DNA from: Alteromonas sp. 5E99-2
GTDB taxonomy: Bacteria; Pseudomonadota; Gammaproteobacteria; Enterobacterales; Alteromonadaceae
Length of the DNA: 64,000 bases
Reading direction: 5' to 3'
NCBI RefSeq assembly: GCF_017368475.1
Contig: NZ_JAFNJE010000004.1
Coordinates: forward strand, 234,627 to 298,626
The position numbers and the translations under genes are program-made. Position 1 is the stretch's first letter, and each line of letters starts with the position of its first letter. Positions 49,905 through 59,129 of the stretch are shown here, in pieces. A model generated the notes under the pieces. That model was not told the origin of the DNA. It searched no databases and saw nothing but the letters and a program-made list of their open reading frames with translations.

Positions 49905-51961
49905 AGTCTTTTTTTAACGTATCAACGTCTTTTTTTAAAAAACAGCTTATTGCCATTTTGTCAGTTAACTTTTTGTCTTTGATGGTTGTTTCCGTTCTAC
50001 TTTATTCGAGTTTTGCCAGTAATTACAAAGACAATTTAATTAGTACCTTAAATGGTCAGTCATCTTTATTTGCTGCTGCGAGTCAGTCGTCTTTAATGTT
50101 CAGTGATGAAGAAAGTGCAAACGCACTTTTAAGCGCATCATCCCAATTACCTGAAATTCGTTTTGTTAAATTATTTGATAGTCAAATGGAGCTCTTTGCT
50201 CAATACAATCGATACAATACTCCTGCTAACGTAGCACCTGCGCAATTTGAAGACGGTGCCAATATGGTAGGAGACGTCCTTTTTTATAAGCGAACTATAG
50301 TAAGAGACAATGAAGTACTCGGTTTTCTCATTATTTCTGCAGAAACCAATTCAGTAATTGCACAGCAAAAACACGCCCTCAATATTGTATTGATCGTGCT
50401 GTTGCTCACTATGCTATTGACCTATATTTCTAACTCCAGACTACAAAAATTAATGACCAAACCCATTAGCCAGTTAATAAAATTGGTTAATTACGTTTCC
50501 ACATCCCGTCAATATGACAAACGCCTAGACACAACAAGAAACGATGAAATAGGCGATTTATTTCACGGTGTAAATAGCCTTTTGAGAGCCGCTCAGAATC
50601 ATCAAAAACAACTAAATAATCATACCCAAGAATTAGAGCAACTAGTCGAACTAAGAACCGAGCAGCTTTACATTCGCGCAAACTATGACTCATTAACTCA
50701 ACTACCAAATCGTCATTTATTAATTGAGAAATTAGAAAAAGGTATTGAAAACGCCAAACAAAATAATACAAAAATTGCAGTGATGTTTCTTGACCTTGAT
50801 CGTTTCAAAATTATTAACGACAGCTTAGGCCACGATATTGGTGATAAAGTACTCATTGAGGTTTCCAAACACTTATCAGATATCTTACGCAAAGACGACA
50901 GTGTATGCCGTTGGGGTGGTGATGAATTTGTGTTGCTAGCAGAAGATATTTGCCATTACGACGAGCTACACCAAATTGCCAAGCGAATCGTTCAGGCAAT
51001 AACTGACCCTATGTTGATAAACGGACACCAACTGCATATATCAACAAGCATAGGTATCGCTGTTTACCCTGAACACCAAGCCAACGCAATAACCTTACTT
51101 AAGCACGCTGACACCAGTATGTACCAAGCGAAACAGCAAGGCTCTGGACAATATTGTTTCTTTGATCACAAAATGCAAATAGAGTCTGTAAAACGGCTTT
51201 CAATGGAAAACAAGATAAGATCTGCAATAGATAATGAAAGCTTTAATATGGTATACCAGCCTCAATATAGCTCGAATTCCGAAGAGCTTGTTGGCTTGGA
51301 AGCGTTAATTCGCTGGGAAACAGAATCAGGCCCAATATCACCTGGCTATTTTATTCCTATAGCAGAAGAAGCAGGGTTAATTAATGCCCTTAGCCTTTGG
51401 GTAATAGATGAAGTTTGCGGTCAAATAAGCCAATGGCAAAAGAGTAACCGCCAAGGTATTACCGTAGCGATTAATCTTCCAAGTAACCTTATTATGCAAC
51501 CCAGCTTTCCTGAGACTATGGCTGACGCACTAGAAAAGCACAATATACCTGCCCACCTAGTTGAAGTAGAAATCACTGAAAATACCTTTATCAGTTCAAC
51601 AGAATTAGCAGTACAAAGTATTCTCAAACTCAAAGAGTTGGGACTTAGCATTGCAATTGATGATTTCGGCACAGGTTATTCTTGTCTTAGCTACTTAAGT
51701 ACATTGCCAATAGATACATTAAAAATCGACGGTAGCTTTATTCAACAATTAGGTCGTGGAAGCACTAACGACGGTATTGTGGCAGCAATTATTACTTTGG
51801 GACGTAGTTTGAATTTGACCACGATTGGTGAATGCGTAGAAACCAAACACCAATTGAGAATTCTACAAGATTTAGGTTGCGATATTATTCAAGGGTATTA
51901 TTTTAGCAAACCCTTAACCGCTGATGAAGTCAGAGAAAAACTGGCTCCTCTTTCTTCATAA
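49901..51961 (+). CDS. Membrane GGDEF-EAL c-di-GMP enzyme (YfiN-like sensor)
   Basis: A 686-residue protein. Membrane helices at about 17-40 and 161-180 flank a periplasmic sensor domain, followed by a HAMP linker (about 181-233). GGDEF is intact at 339-343, with an RxxD inhibitory site at 330-333 exactly five residues before it. EAL is at 467-469, with DDFGTGYSCLSYL and LKIDGSFI also intact, so it may both make and degrade c-di-GMP. The upstream YfiR-like protein is the probable periplasmic regulator. Confidence 0.92.
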   Translation: MKSFFNVSTSFFKKQLIAILSVNFLSLMVVSVLLYSSFASNYKDNLISTLNGQSSLFAAASQSSLMFSDEESANALLSASSQLPEIRFVKLFDSQMELFAQYNRYNTPANVAPAQFEDGANMVGDVLFYKRTIVRDNEVLGFLIISAETNSVIAQQKHALNIVLIVLLLTMLLTYISNSRLQKLMTKPISQLIKLVNYVSTSRQYDKRLDTTRNDEIGDLFHGVNSLLRAAQNHQKQLNNHTQELEQLVELRTEQLYIRANYDSLTQLPNRHLLIEKLEKGIENAKQNNTKIAVMFLDLDRFKIINDSLGHDIGDKVLIEVSKHLSDILRKDDSVCRWGGDEFVLLAEDICHYDELHQIAKRIVQAITDPMLINGHQLHISTSIGIAVYPEHQANAITLLKHADTSMYQAKQQGSGQYCFFDHKMQIESVKRLSMENKIRSAIDNESFNMVYQPQYSSNSEELVGLEALIRWETESGPISPGYFIPIAEEAGLINALSLWVIDEVCGQISQWQKSNRQGITVAINLPSNLIMQPSFPETMADALEKHNIPAHLVEVEITENTFISSTELAVQSILKLKELGLSIAIDDFGTGYSCLSYLSTLPIDTLKIDGSFIQQLGRGSTNDGIVAAIITLGRSLNLTTIGECVETKHQLRILQDLGCDIIQGYYFSKPLTADEVREKLAPLSS

Positions 51962-52081
51962 AAACCACTTTGCCTCACGGAGCAAAAATCTTGAGCTCAC
52001 TTTTCTAGAGAACAAACATATCCTTGTCATCAGCATGTTGCTATTATAAAAATAGACTTAATACTGAAGCTATTAAAACCT

Positions 52082-52864
52082 GTGCTATCTGTCTCTAAAC
52101 TGACTTACTCTATTGATAATAACCCGATATTATCCGACGTTACTATGGCTATTCCACAAGGTAAAGTATTAGGGATATTGGGCCCTAATGGAGCCGGAAA
52201 AACCACGCTTTTAAAATTGCTTTCTAACCAGTTGCCTTCATCAAAATCTGTTTTTTGGAACAAAACACCTATCGAGCACTTTCAGCCTATTGAGCTGGCA
52301 AAACACATTGCAGTGGTCAACCAAACTAACGACAGTGTAAAAGGCCTTTCGCTTCATCGCATTGTGTCTATGGGTCTACTTCCTCATAAAACGTTACTTA
52401 GCCAATACTCCTCAAAAGATGACGATGTGGTCAACACGGCATTGGCAACCGTTGGTCTTGAAGATAAAGTCCATCAAAAATTCAATGTATTGTCAGGGGG
52501 AGAACAACAAAGAGGCTTAATTGCTCAAGCCATAGTGCAAAAAGCACCGGTTATGATCCTAGATGAACCCGTCAATCACTTAGACGTGTTTTATCAACAT
52601 CAAATTTTAGGCCTAGTTCGTTCCTTGGCGATGAAACAAAAGATAACCGTTGTACTTAGTTTGCACGATTTCAATCTTGCGGCGCATTACTGCGACTCAA
52701 TAAGCCTGATGCATAAAGGCGCCATCGCACAACAAGGTACTCCCGATGAAGTATTAACACCGCCTACGCTAGAATCCATATTCAAGCTACCTTGTTCCGT
52801 TACACGCAATCCCAATACGCATAAACTACAGGTCGATTTTTTTCCGCCTAAGGATGCACTGTGA
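52082..52864 (+). CDS. btuD: Cobalamin ABC transporter ATPase (BtuD-like)
   Basis: A 260-residue FecE/BtuD-type ATPase with Walker A GPNGAGKTT (34-42), signature LSGGEQQRG and Walker B VMILDEPVNHLD. The switch His is in VLSLHDFNLA. The start is GTG 52082 without a strong ribosome-binding site. It overlaps btuC by four bases (GTGA). B12 as substrate is inferred from the operon. Confidence 0.88.
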   Translation: MLSVSKLTYSIDNNPILSDVTMAIPQGKVLGILGPNGAGKTTLLKLLSNQLPSSKSVFWNKTPIEHFQPIELAKHIAVVNQTNDSVKGLSLHRIVSMGLLPHKTLLSQYSSKDDDVVNTALATVGLEDKVHQKFNVLSGGEQQRGLIAQAIVQKAPVMILDEPVNHLDVFYQHQILGLVRSLAMKQKITVVLSLHDFNLAAHYCDSISLMHKGAIAQQGTPDEVLTPPTLESIFKLPCSVTRNPNTHKLQVDFFPPKDAL

Positions 52865-53856
52865 CATTAAAATGGTGGTTACTTATTTCACTGGCGGTTA
52901 TCTCTCCATTGGTGAGTTTGTTATTTGGTGCCGCGCAGCTAAGCCCTAGTGATGTTGCGTTATGCCTGACTTCTGGCTGCACTGACTCAATTAATACCCT
53001 TGTCTTTTGGGATATTCGCTTTCCCAGAGTTGCCATTGGCTTTTTAGTCGGAGCTGGATTGGCGGTAGCGGGTGCCACCCTGCAAAATGTCACCCGCAAT
53101 AGTTTAGCCGACCCTTATTTGTTCGGAGTTGTATCTGGTGCAGGTTTAGGCGCAAGTATCTCAACCTTGTTTTTTACCAATGCCGAACCCGATAGTCTCG
53201 CCGCCTCTATCTCATTGCCAGCGTCTGCGTTTATGGGCGCTTTATTCTCGGTATTGCTGGTTCAATTACTGACCTTAAGTACATTTGGTCGTCGTACCGA
53301 ATACATGCTGTTAGCAGGGGTTGCCGTATCCTTTATGCTAAGTGCGATTAGTCAATTTTTATTGTATCTAGGCGAGCCTTTTGCAGCCACCCGCGTGGTA
53401 TTTTGGCTAATGGGAAGTCTAGCGCGGGCTGAAGCTTGGTATGCCTGGCTCATGTTACCTATATTGACCCTTAGTATTGGGGTGATTTTACTGTTCGGTC
53501 GACAAATCGACGCCTTGCTTTTAGGTGACAGTAACGCCAAAACTCTTGGGGTAAACGTAACTGCGCTTCGCACCTTATCTTTAATTGTATGCGCCGCATT
53601 AACATCCTGTATCGTTGCTTATTGTGGTGGTATTGGTTTTGTTGGCTTAATGATCCCCCACATCGTGCGAAATTGGCTAGGCGTAACTAGCCGCACGTTA
53701 ATCATAGGCAGTGTTTTATTAGGCGGTGCATTTATGGTGTGGGTAGACGTATTTGCGCGAATCGCTTTAAAAGGACAAGAAATCCCCATAGGGATCATCA
53801 CCTCTGCCATAGGCAGCGTATTTTTTATTATTGCAATGAGCAAGCAAGGTCAATAA
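52861..53856 (+). CDS. btuC: Cobalamin ABC transporter permease (BtuC-like)
   Basis: A FecCD-family permease of 331 residues with about ten membrane segments. [56 protein letters not shown] and [14 protein letters not shown] are the family landmarks. GTG start inside the btuD stop region. The residues alone do not separate haem, siderophore and B12 permeases; the neighbours cbiP, cobO, btuF and btuB do. Confidence 0.88.
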   Translation: MTLKWWLLISLAVISPLVSLLFGAAQLSPSDVALCLTSGCTDSINTLVFWDIRFPRVAIGFLVGAGLAVAGATLQNVTRNSLADPYLFGVVSGAGLGASISTLFFTNAEPDSLAASISLPASAFMGALFSVLLVQLLTLSTFGRRTEYMLLAGVAVSFMLSAISQFLLYLGEPFAATRVVFWLMGSLARAEAWYAWLMLPILTLSIGVILLFGRQIDALLLGDSNAKTLGVNVTALRTLSLIVCAALTSCIVAYCGGIGFVGLMIPHIVRNWLGVTSRTLIIGSVLLGGAFMVWVDVFARIALKGQEIPIGIITSAIGSVFFIIAMSKQGQ

Positions 53857-53858
53857 CA

Positions 53859-55367
53859 ATGAGTAACGCTGCTTTATCAGCCAAAACGATCATGGTTCAA
53901 GGCACCACCTCTGACGCAGGAAAGAGTATTTTCGTTGCCGCCTTATGCCGATGCTTAAAACAACAAGGCATCAACAACGCCCCCTTTAAACCGCAAAATA
54001 TGGCGTTAAACAGCGTTGTCACCGAAGACGGTGGAGAAATTGGTCGAGCCCAAGCCGTACAAGCCCAAGCTGCGGGTTTAGCTCCCACAGTAGACATGAA
54101 CCCTGTACTTTTAAAACCCAGCTCTGACACCGGCGCACAAATTATTATTCACGGTAAAGTTGTGTCCGACATGCAAGCAAAAGCCTATCATGACTATAAA
54201 ACCGTGGCCATGAACGCGGTACTCGAGTCTCATAAACGTTTAGAGCAAAGCTATGATGTCATTGTGGTTGAAGGTGCTGGAAGCCCTGCTGAAATCAATT
54301 TACGAGACCGAGATATTGCCAATATGGGGTTTGCAGAAGCAGTAGATTGCCCAGTGATCATTATTGCCGATATCGACCGAGGGGGTGTGTTTGCACAGCT
54401 GGTCGGAACCTTAGATTTGCTTTCACCTTCAGAACAAAACCGCGTAAAAGGCTTTGTCATCAACAAATTTAGAGGTGATATAAGCCTTTTACAGCCAGGC
54501 ATTGATTGGTTAGAAGAACGCACAAAGAAACCCGTATTAGGGGTGTTACCCTACTTAATGGATTTACAGCTCGCCGCTGAAGACGCCATTAACGCCGAGC
54601 AGGCTGTTAATCCCAAAGACCAACGCCTCGTTATAGCAGTACCTGTGTTTAGCCGAATTAGCAATCACACCGATTTTGATATGCTGCGTATTCACCCTCA
54701 AGTTGAATTACATTTTGTTCGTCAGGGCGACTCCATTCCCGGATGTGATCTTATTATTCTGCCCGGCAGTAAAAACGTTCGCAGTGATTTACAACTATTG
54801 CGTGATTCCAACTGGGATGCCGACATAAACAAACACCTACGCTATGGCGGTAAAGTACTGGGTATTTGCGGAGGCTATCAAATGCTGGGTCAAACCGTAT
54901 GTGACCCTACAGGCATTGAAGGAAGCATAGGCACAAGCCAAGGGCTAGGTTTACTGCCCGTCACGACAGAATTAACTGAAACCAAACAGCTCACCCAAGA
55001 TACAGGGCACTTATTGTTATCTAGCACCCCAAAAAGCAAAAATACGCCCATTACTGGCTATCAAATTCACGTAGGTAAAACACAGCTTGCAGTTAACGCA
55101 CACGCAATGATTCAATTAAACGATGGTACATTCGATGGATGCATAAGTGATGACAATCAGGTAGCCGGCAGCTATTTTCACGGTTTATTCGACACACCAG
55201 AAGCACTATCAGAGATACTCTTATGGGCAGGAGCTAAAGTCGATGTTATTGAAACCTACCAGTCCCATCAAGAAAAGCAACTGGACTATTTAGCCAATGC
55301 CTGTCACAAACACGTTAATTGGCACGCACTACACAACATTATTGGTATTGAGGCAACACTTCCATGA
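53859..55367 (+). CDS. cbiP: Cobyric acid synthase (CbiP/CobQ)
   Basis: Glutamine-dependent amidation of adenosylcobyrinic acid a,c-diamide at four carboxylates. The start is ATG 53859 (502 residues), two bases after btuC; the longer frame lies inside btuC. The N-terminal dethiobiotin-synthetase-like fold has [12 protein letters not shown] and [11 protein letters not shown]. The glutaminase domain has Cys in [12 protein letters not shown] and His in [10 protein letters not shown]. No other corrin-ring genes are in the window, so either the rest is elsewhere or the gene serves salvage. Confidence 0.95.
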   Translation: MSNAALSAKTIMVQGTTSDAGKSIFVAALCRCLKQQGINNAPFKPQNMALNSVVTEDGGEIGRAQAVQAQAAGLAPTVDMNPVLLKPSSDTGAQIIIHGKVVSDMQAKAYHDYKTVAMNAVLESHKRLEQSYDVIVVEGAGSPAEINLRDRDIANMGFAEAVDCPVIIIADIDRGGVFAQLVGTLDLLSPSEQNRVKGFVINKFRGDISLLQPGIDWLEERTKKPVLGVLPYLMDLQLAAEDAINAEQAVNPKDQRLVIAVPVFSRISNHTDFDMLRIHPQVELHFVRQGDSIPGCDLIILPGSKNVRSDLQLLRDSNWDADINKHLRYGGKVLGICGGYQMLGQTVCDPTGIEGSIGTSQGLGLLPVTTELTETKQLTQDTGHLLLSSTPKSKNTPITGYQIHVGKTQLAVNAHAMIQLNDGTFDGCISDDNQVAGSYFHGLFDTPEALSEILLWAGAKVDVIETYQSHQEKQLDYLANACHKHVNWHALHNIIGIEATLP

Positions 55368-55969
55368 CAGATAAAGCAAACGACCAAGCTCGCCACAAAG
55401 AAAGAATGCAACAGCAAAAAGAAAAAGTCGATAAACGCATTGCCGCTGCAACTGACGACAAAGGCTTATTGTTAGTGATCACAGGAAATGGCAAAGGTAA
55501 ATCCACCTCGGGCTTTGGCACCGTAGCTCGCGCTGTAGGCCATGGTTTATCGGCAAAAGTAGTGCAATATGTAAAAGGCACATGGGCCTGTGGTGAAAGG
55601 GATCTTTTAGAAAAACTAGGTGTCGAGTTTCACGTAATGGGAACGGGTTTTACTTGGGAAACTCAAGACAAAGAAAAAGACATAAAAGCAGCGCAAACCG
55701 CGTGGCAAGCCAGCAAAAAATGGTTAACCGACCCAAGTGTTGAGCTTGTTTTGCTAGACGAAATCACCTACATGCTCACCTACAAATACATAGATATTGA
55801 CGACGTCATCGAAACCCTAGAAAACCGCCCTTCCAATCAACATGTTATTGTTACTGGCAGAGCATGCCACCGGCGGGTGATTGAACTGGCCGATACGGTC
55901 AGTGAAGTACGTCCCGTTAAACACGCTTTCGATAACGGTATCAAAGCTCAAAAAGGGATTGACTGGTGA
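55364..55969 (+). CDS. cobO: Corrinoid adenosyltransferase (CobO/BtuR)
   Basis: ATP:cob(I)alamin adenosyltransferase of the CobA/BtuR type, 201 residues. P-loop GNGKGKST, conserved [28 protein letters not shown] and [17 protein letters not shown] are all present. It overlaps cbiP by four bases (ATGA) and btuF by one. Together with the importer it makes adenosylated corrinoid from imported B12. Confidence 0.96.
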   Translation: MTDKANDQARHKERMQQQKEKVDKRIAAATDDKGLLLVITGNGKGKSTSGFGTVARAVGHGLSAKVVQYVKGTWACGERDLLEKLGVEFHVMGTGFTWETQDKEKDIKAAQTAWQASKKWLTDPSVELVLLDEITYMLTYKYIDIDDVIETLENRPSNQHVIVTGRACHRRVIELADTVSEVRPVKHAFDNGIKAQKGIDW

Positions 55970-56847
55970 TGTATAAAGCGCGTTTATTTGGGTGTTTTTT
56001 ATTTGCATTTTGCTCTGTTAGCGCTGCCTGCCTAGCCGCCGCTGAACCAACCTCAAAAGACAAACAAACACTGCGTATTATTGCCCTTGCTCCGCACATT
56101 GTTGAGTCGTTATTTGAGATAGGTGCTGGCGCACAAATCGTTGGCACGACAGATCACGCCGATTACCCCACAGAAGCCGCAAATATCCCTTTAGTTGGAA
56201 ACCATGCCCGACTACAAATAGAACGCATAGTGGAACTCGCACCAGACATGATCATTGCGTGGAAAACAGGTAATCCAGTCGATGATTTAGACAGACTGCG
56301 CCGCTACAACATTCCCATTGTGTACTCAAATCCATTATCACTGGATGACGTTGCCGAAGAAATACGGACCTATGGAAAACTCACAGGTCGGGTCAAACAA
56401 GCAGAAGGCATCGCGGCTAATTATTTAGCCAAATTAACCCAATTGCGTCATACCTATGCAGACAGAGCCCCCATAAACACCTTCTATGAACTTTGGCCGA
56501 CACCACTGCGTACTGTGGCAAACAAAGCATGGCCCCAACAACAGCTAACGGTTTGCGGGGCTAAAAACCCTTTTGAGAAATTAGAGCAAGATTATCCTCA
56601 AGTTGGACTAGAGCAAGTGGTTATTAGCCTGCCTCAAGTCATTATCCAACCCAATCGACAGGCAGCGCAAACACAAGACACATTGCACTGGCAAAAATGG
56701 CCACACATTCCAGCAGTTCAACACAATTTCATCTTTCATCCCAATCCTGATAAAACCCTTCGAATGACTACACGGATGCTCGATGAATTGGCGCTGTTAT
56801 GCGAAAACATAGACCAAGCTCGTACCTTTTATACAAATCACAACTAA
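55969..56847 (+). CDS. btuF: Periplasmic cobalamin-binding protein BtuF
   Basis: A 292-residue substrate-binding protein with signal peptide [25 protein letters not shown]. The TroA-like fold starts with RIIALAPHIVESLFEIGAGAQIVG and continues with VGNHARLQIERIVELAPDMIIAW. ATG 55969 overlaps the cobO stop (TGATG); a GTG one codon earlier is less likely. A downstream cobalamin riboswitch supports the B12 assignment. Confidence 0.92.
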   Translation: MYKARLFGCFLFAFCSVSAACLAAAEPTSKDKQTLRIIALAPHIVESLFEIGAGAQIVGTTDHADYPTEAANIPLVGNHARLQIERIVELAPDMIIAWKTGNPVDDLDRLRRYNIPIVYSNPLSLDDVAEEIRTYGKLTGRVKQAEGIAANYLAKLTQLRHTYADRAPINTFYELWPTPLRTVANKAWPQQQLTVCGAKNPFEKLEQDYPQVGLEQVVISLPQVIIQPNRQAAQTQDTLHWQKWPHIPAVQHNFIFHPNPDKTLRMTTRMLDELALLCENIDQARTFYTNHN

Positions 56848-56909
56848 AAAGGGGCTGTTACCAATAATTACATTGACTTCAGCCCGCTGAATTTGTATCT
56901 TGCAGCCGC

Positions 56910-57065
56910 GATTTCAGGTGCCTACCGAATTTCATTCTGGGTAGAGTTAAACGGGAAGTGAGGTGATGATCCCTCCACTGCCCCCGCAACGGTAAAACCT
57001 TTTAAAGGTAAGTCCGACACCGGCCTGTATAGCATAACATATACCTATGGAGCGGCGGGCTTCAT
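56910..57065 (+). promoter_or_regulatory. Cobalamin (B12) riboswitch upstream of btuB
   Basis: The conserved core is easily read: AGGTGCC at 56916-56922, TTAAACGGGAA around 56947-56957, then CCACTGCCCCCGCAACGGTAA (the B12 box, 56975-56995) and GTCCGACACCGG near 57013-57024. The paired GGCGGGC closes it near 57060. It sits in the 346-base gap between btuF and btuB and so controls btuB specifically rather than the upstream operon. Confidence 0.95.
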
Positions 57066-57160
57066 GAGAATGCAGATACCTGTTGGTTTAAATACGTTAC
57101 GGGGTAGAACCTCAAAGCGCATTGATGTTATCAGTTATAGCTTCTTCTTTACCCTCCTCT

Positions 57161-57185
57161 CTCAATCACACTTATTAAGATTGAG
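57161..57185 (+). promoter_or_regulatory. Hairpin covering the btuB ribosome-binding site
   Basis: CTCAATC (57161-57167) pairs with GATTGAG (57179-57185), enclosing part of the GAGGA Shine-Dalgarno (57183-57187) seven bases before the btuB start. This looks like the translational expression platform of the B12 riboswitch. No terminator-like T-run is present in the leader. Confidence 0.6.
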
Positions 57186-57193
57186 GACACACA

Positions 57194-59047
57194 ATGAAAC
57201 TTCATTCACTAGCCATAGCAGTTGCACTTGTCACTGGCACACATTCAGCGATTGCAGAAACAAATACATTCGAAATAGATAATGACAACATCGAGCGTCT
57301 AACTGTTGTATCTAGCCGTGTTGTTATGCCTATTCGCGAGATTGCAACATCGGTATCAATTGTGACAAAAGAAGACATTGATGCCCGTGGTTATTCTAAT
57401 TTATCAGACGTTCTAAAAACCCAGCCTAGTATAAATGCAACCAACAGCGGCGGCCTAGGAAGCACTTCAGCCTTGCGTATTCGTGGTGAAGAAGGCTTTA
57501 GAACACAAATTCGCATCGACGGTGTAGAAGTATCAGACCCAACAGGTGTGCAAATTGGTCCTCAAGTGGGGCAAATACAAAGTGCAAATATATCTCGCGT
57601 AGAAATACTCAGAGGTTCACAGGGTTTAGCTTATGGCGCAGATGCAGGTGGTGTTATCAATGTGCAAAGTGGCGGCTACGACGAAAAAATTGGTGGCAGC
57701 TTAAGTGGAGAATTTGGCCGCTTTGATACCCGTAATTTTGTGGGAGACATAGGTGGAAAAAGCGACGGTTTCGACTATTACATTGCAGCGTCAAGCTTCG
57801 ACACTGATGGTTTTAATTCTCGTGTAGATGACGAAACCCAAGACGATGACGGCTACGAAAACAATACCGTTCACCTGCGTTTAGGTTTTACATTAACAGA
57901 CAACTTCTACATAGGCCTTGTTGCTCGTAACACCAATGCTGAAACCGAATTTGACAGCTGTGGCTTCGGTGCAACAGCCACCAATAATTGCGACAGCACC
58001 TTTAACCAAGGCAATGTGCGTTTAAACGCGGTTTACACTACCGACAAATCGGCTCACGAATTAGCCTATAGTAAAACCCTTATTGAACGCGAGTTCTTCA
58101 CTGAATCTGTCTCGTCGTTTTTAACAGAAGGCACACTAGAGCGCGTAGAGTATTTAGGCAATACTCAAATCAATGAAAACCACAATCTTGTTTACGGTAT
58201 TGATTGGAAAGATGAACGTATCACCACCGACAACGTAAGCAGAAACAACCGTGGCTATCACCTTGAATATCAAGCACAGTTTGTTGATAATCTATTCTTT
58301 ACTGCTGGTGCCCGTATTGACGACAACGACGACTTTGGCACTCATACCAGCTACCGTTTAAGCAGTGCTTATATTATTCCTGTGGGCAGTGATGAAATTA
58401 AGTTTCGCGGCGCATACGGCACTGGCTTCCGCGCTCCTAGCTTATCAGAACTCGCCTTTAACCGAGGTCCATTTGCTTTTGCACCTGCTGCAGGGACAGA
58501 TTTAAGTGAAGAAACCACTGAAGGTTATGAACTTGCTGTGGGTTACACCAGCAAGAACAATTCAAGTATAGAATTAGTGTATTTCGACCAAGAAATTGAA
58601 GACAGCATCTTCTTTGACCTTGCGACTTTCTCTGGTTATTTACAAGATGAAGGGATTACTGATTCAGACGGTATAGAAATTATTGGTAACCTTGAAGTGT
58701 CGAAGAACTTATCTTTCACTGGTAACTTCACCTACAACGACACAACTCAAACCGACGGTAGTCAACGACTAAGACGACCAGAGCGTTTAGCGAATATTGG
58801 CGCAAATTACAGCACTGATAAATTCACTGTATCTGCCAATGTGCGCCACGTAGGCGGATTCGTTGATATTGGTAACGTCGAGCTTGATGATTACACTATT
58901 GTCGATATTAGCGCACGCTATTATGTAGATGAACACATGGAAATTTTCGCTAGAATAGAAAATTTACTTGATGAAGATTACCAAGATTTATCCGCATTCA
59001 ATACGTCAGGTGCCGCACCTCACATTGGTATTAAATACCAGTTTTAA
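57194..59047 (+). CDS. btuB: TonB-dependent vitamin B12 receptor BtuB
   Basis: A 617-residue outer-membrane receptor. The signal peptide MKLHSLAIAVALVTGTHSAIA is followed by a TonB-box-like ERLTVVSSR. The plug contains SALRIRGEEGFRTQIRIDGVEVSDP and VEILRGSQGLAYGADAGGVINV. The barrel ends HIGIKYQF with the terminal Phe. Size equals E. coli BtuB (about 614), and the riboswitch upstream plus btuCDF fixes the ligand. Confidence 0.95.
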   Translation: MKLHSLAIAVALVTGTHSAIAETNTFEIDNDNIERLTVVSSRVVMPIREIATSVSIVTKEDIDARGYSNLSDVLKTQPSINATNSGGLGSTSALRIRGEEGFRTQIRIDGVEVSDPTGVQIGPQVGQIQSANISRVEILRGSQGLAYGADAGGVINVQSGGYDEKIGGSLSGEFGRFDTRNFVGDIGGKSDGFDYYIAASSFDTDGFNSRVDDETQDDDGYENNTVHLRLGFTLTDNFYIGLVARNTNAETEFDSCGFGATATNNCDSTFNQGNVRLNAVYTTDKSAHELAYSKTLIEREFFTESVSSFLTEGTLERVEYLGNTQINENHNLVYGIDWKDERITTDNVSRNNRGYHLEYQAQFVDNLFFTAGARIDDNDDFGTHTSYRLSSAYIIPVGSDEIKFRGAYGTGFRAPSLSELAFNRGPFAFAPAAGTDLSEETTEGYELAVGYTSKNNSSIELVYFDQEIEDSIFFDLATFSGYLQDEGITDSDGIEIIGNLEVSKNLSFTGNFTYNDTTQTDGSQRLRRPERLANIGANYSTDKFTVSANVRHVGGFVDIGNVELDDYTIVDISARYYVDEHMEIFARIENLLDEDYQDLSAFNTSGAAPHIGIKYQF

Positions 59048-59078
59048 CCCCAGTTAATTTTAATCCTAGTTAATAATG

Positions 59079-59107
59079 AAAAAAGGCTCCTAATGGAGCC
59101 TTTTTAT
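59079..59107. terminator. Terminator after btuB (bidirectional form)
   Basis: AAAAAGGCTCC / GGAGCCTTTTT with a TAAT loop, between the converging btuB and the membrane-protein gene. Confidence 0.92.
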
Positions 59108-59129
59108 TTGGCTTATATTTAAAACAAAG

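Noticed and set aside
57064..57282. 72-codon open frame in the btuB leader
   Set aside because: It begins at the end of the riboswitch, crosses the predicted ribosome-binding hairpin and overlaps the btuB signal peptide in another frame. The leader is regulatory RNA.
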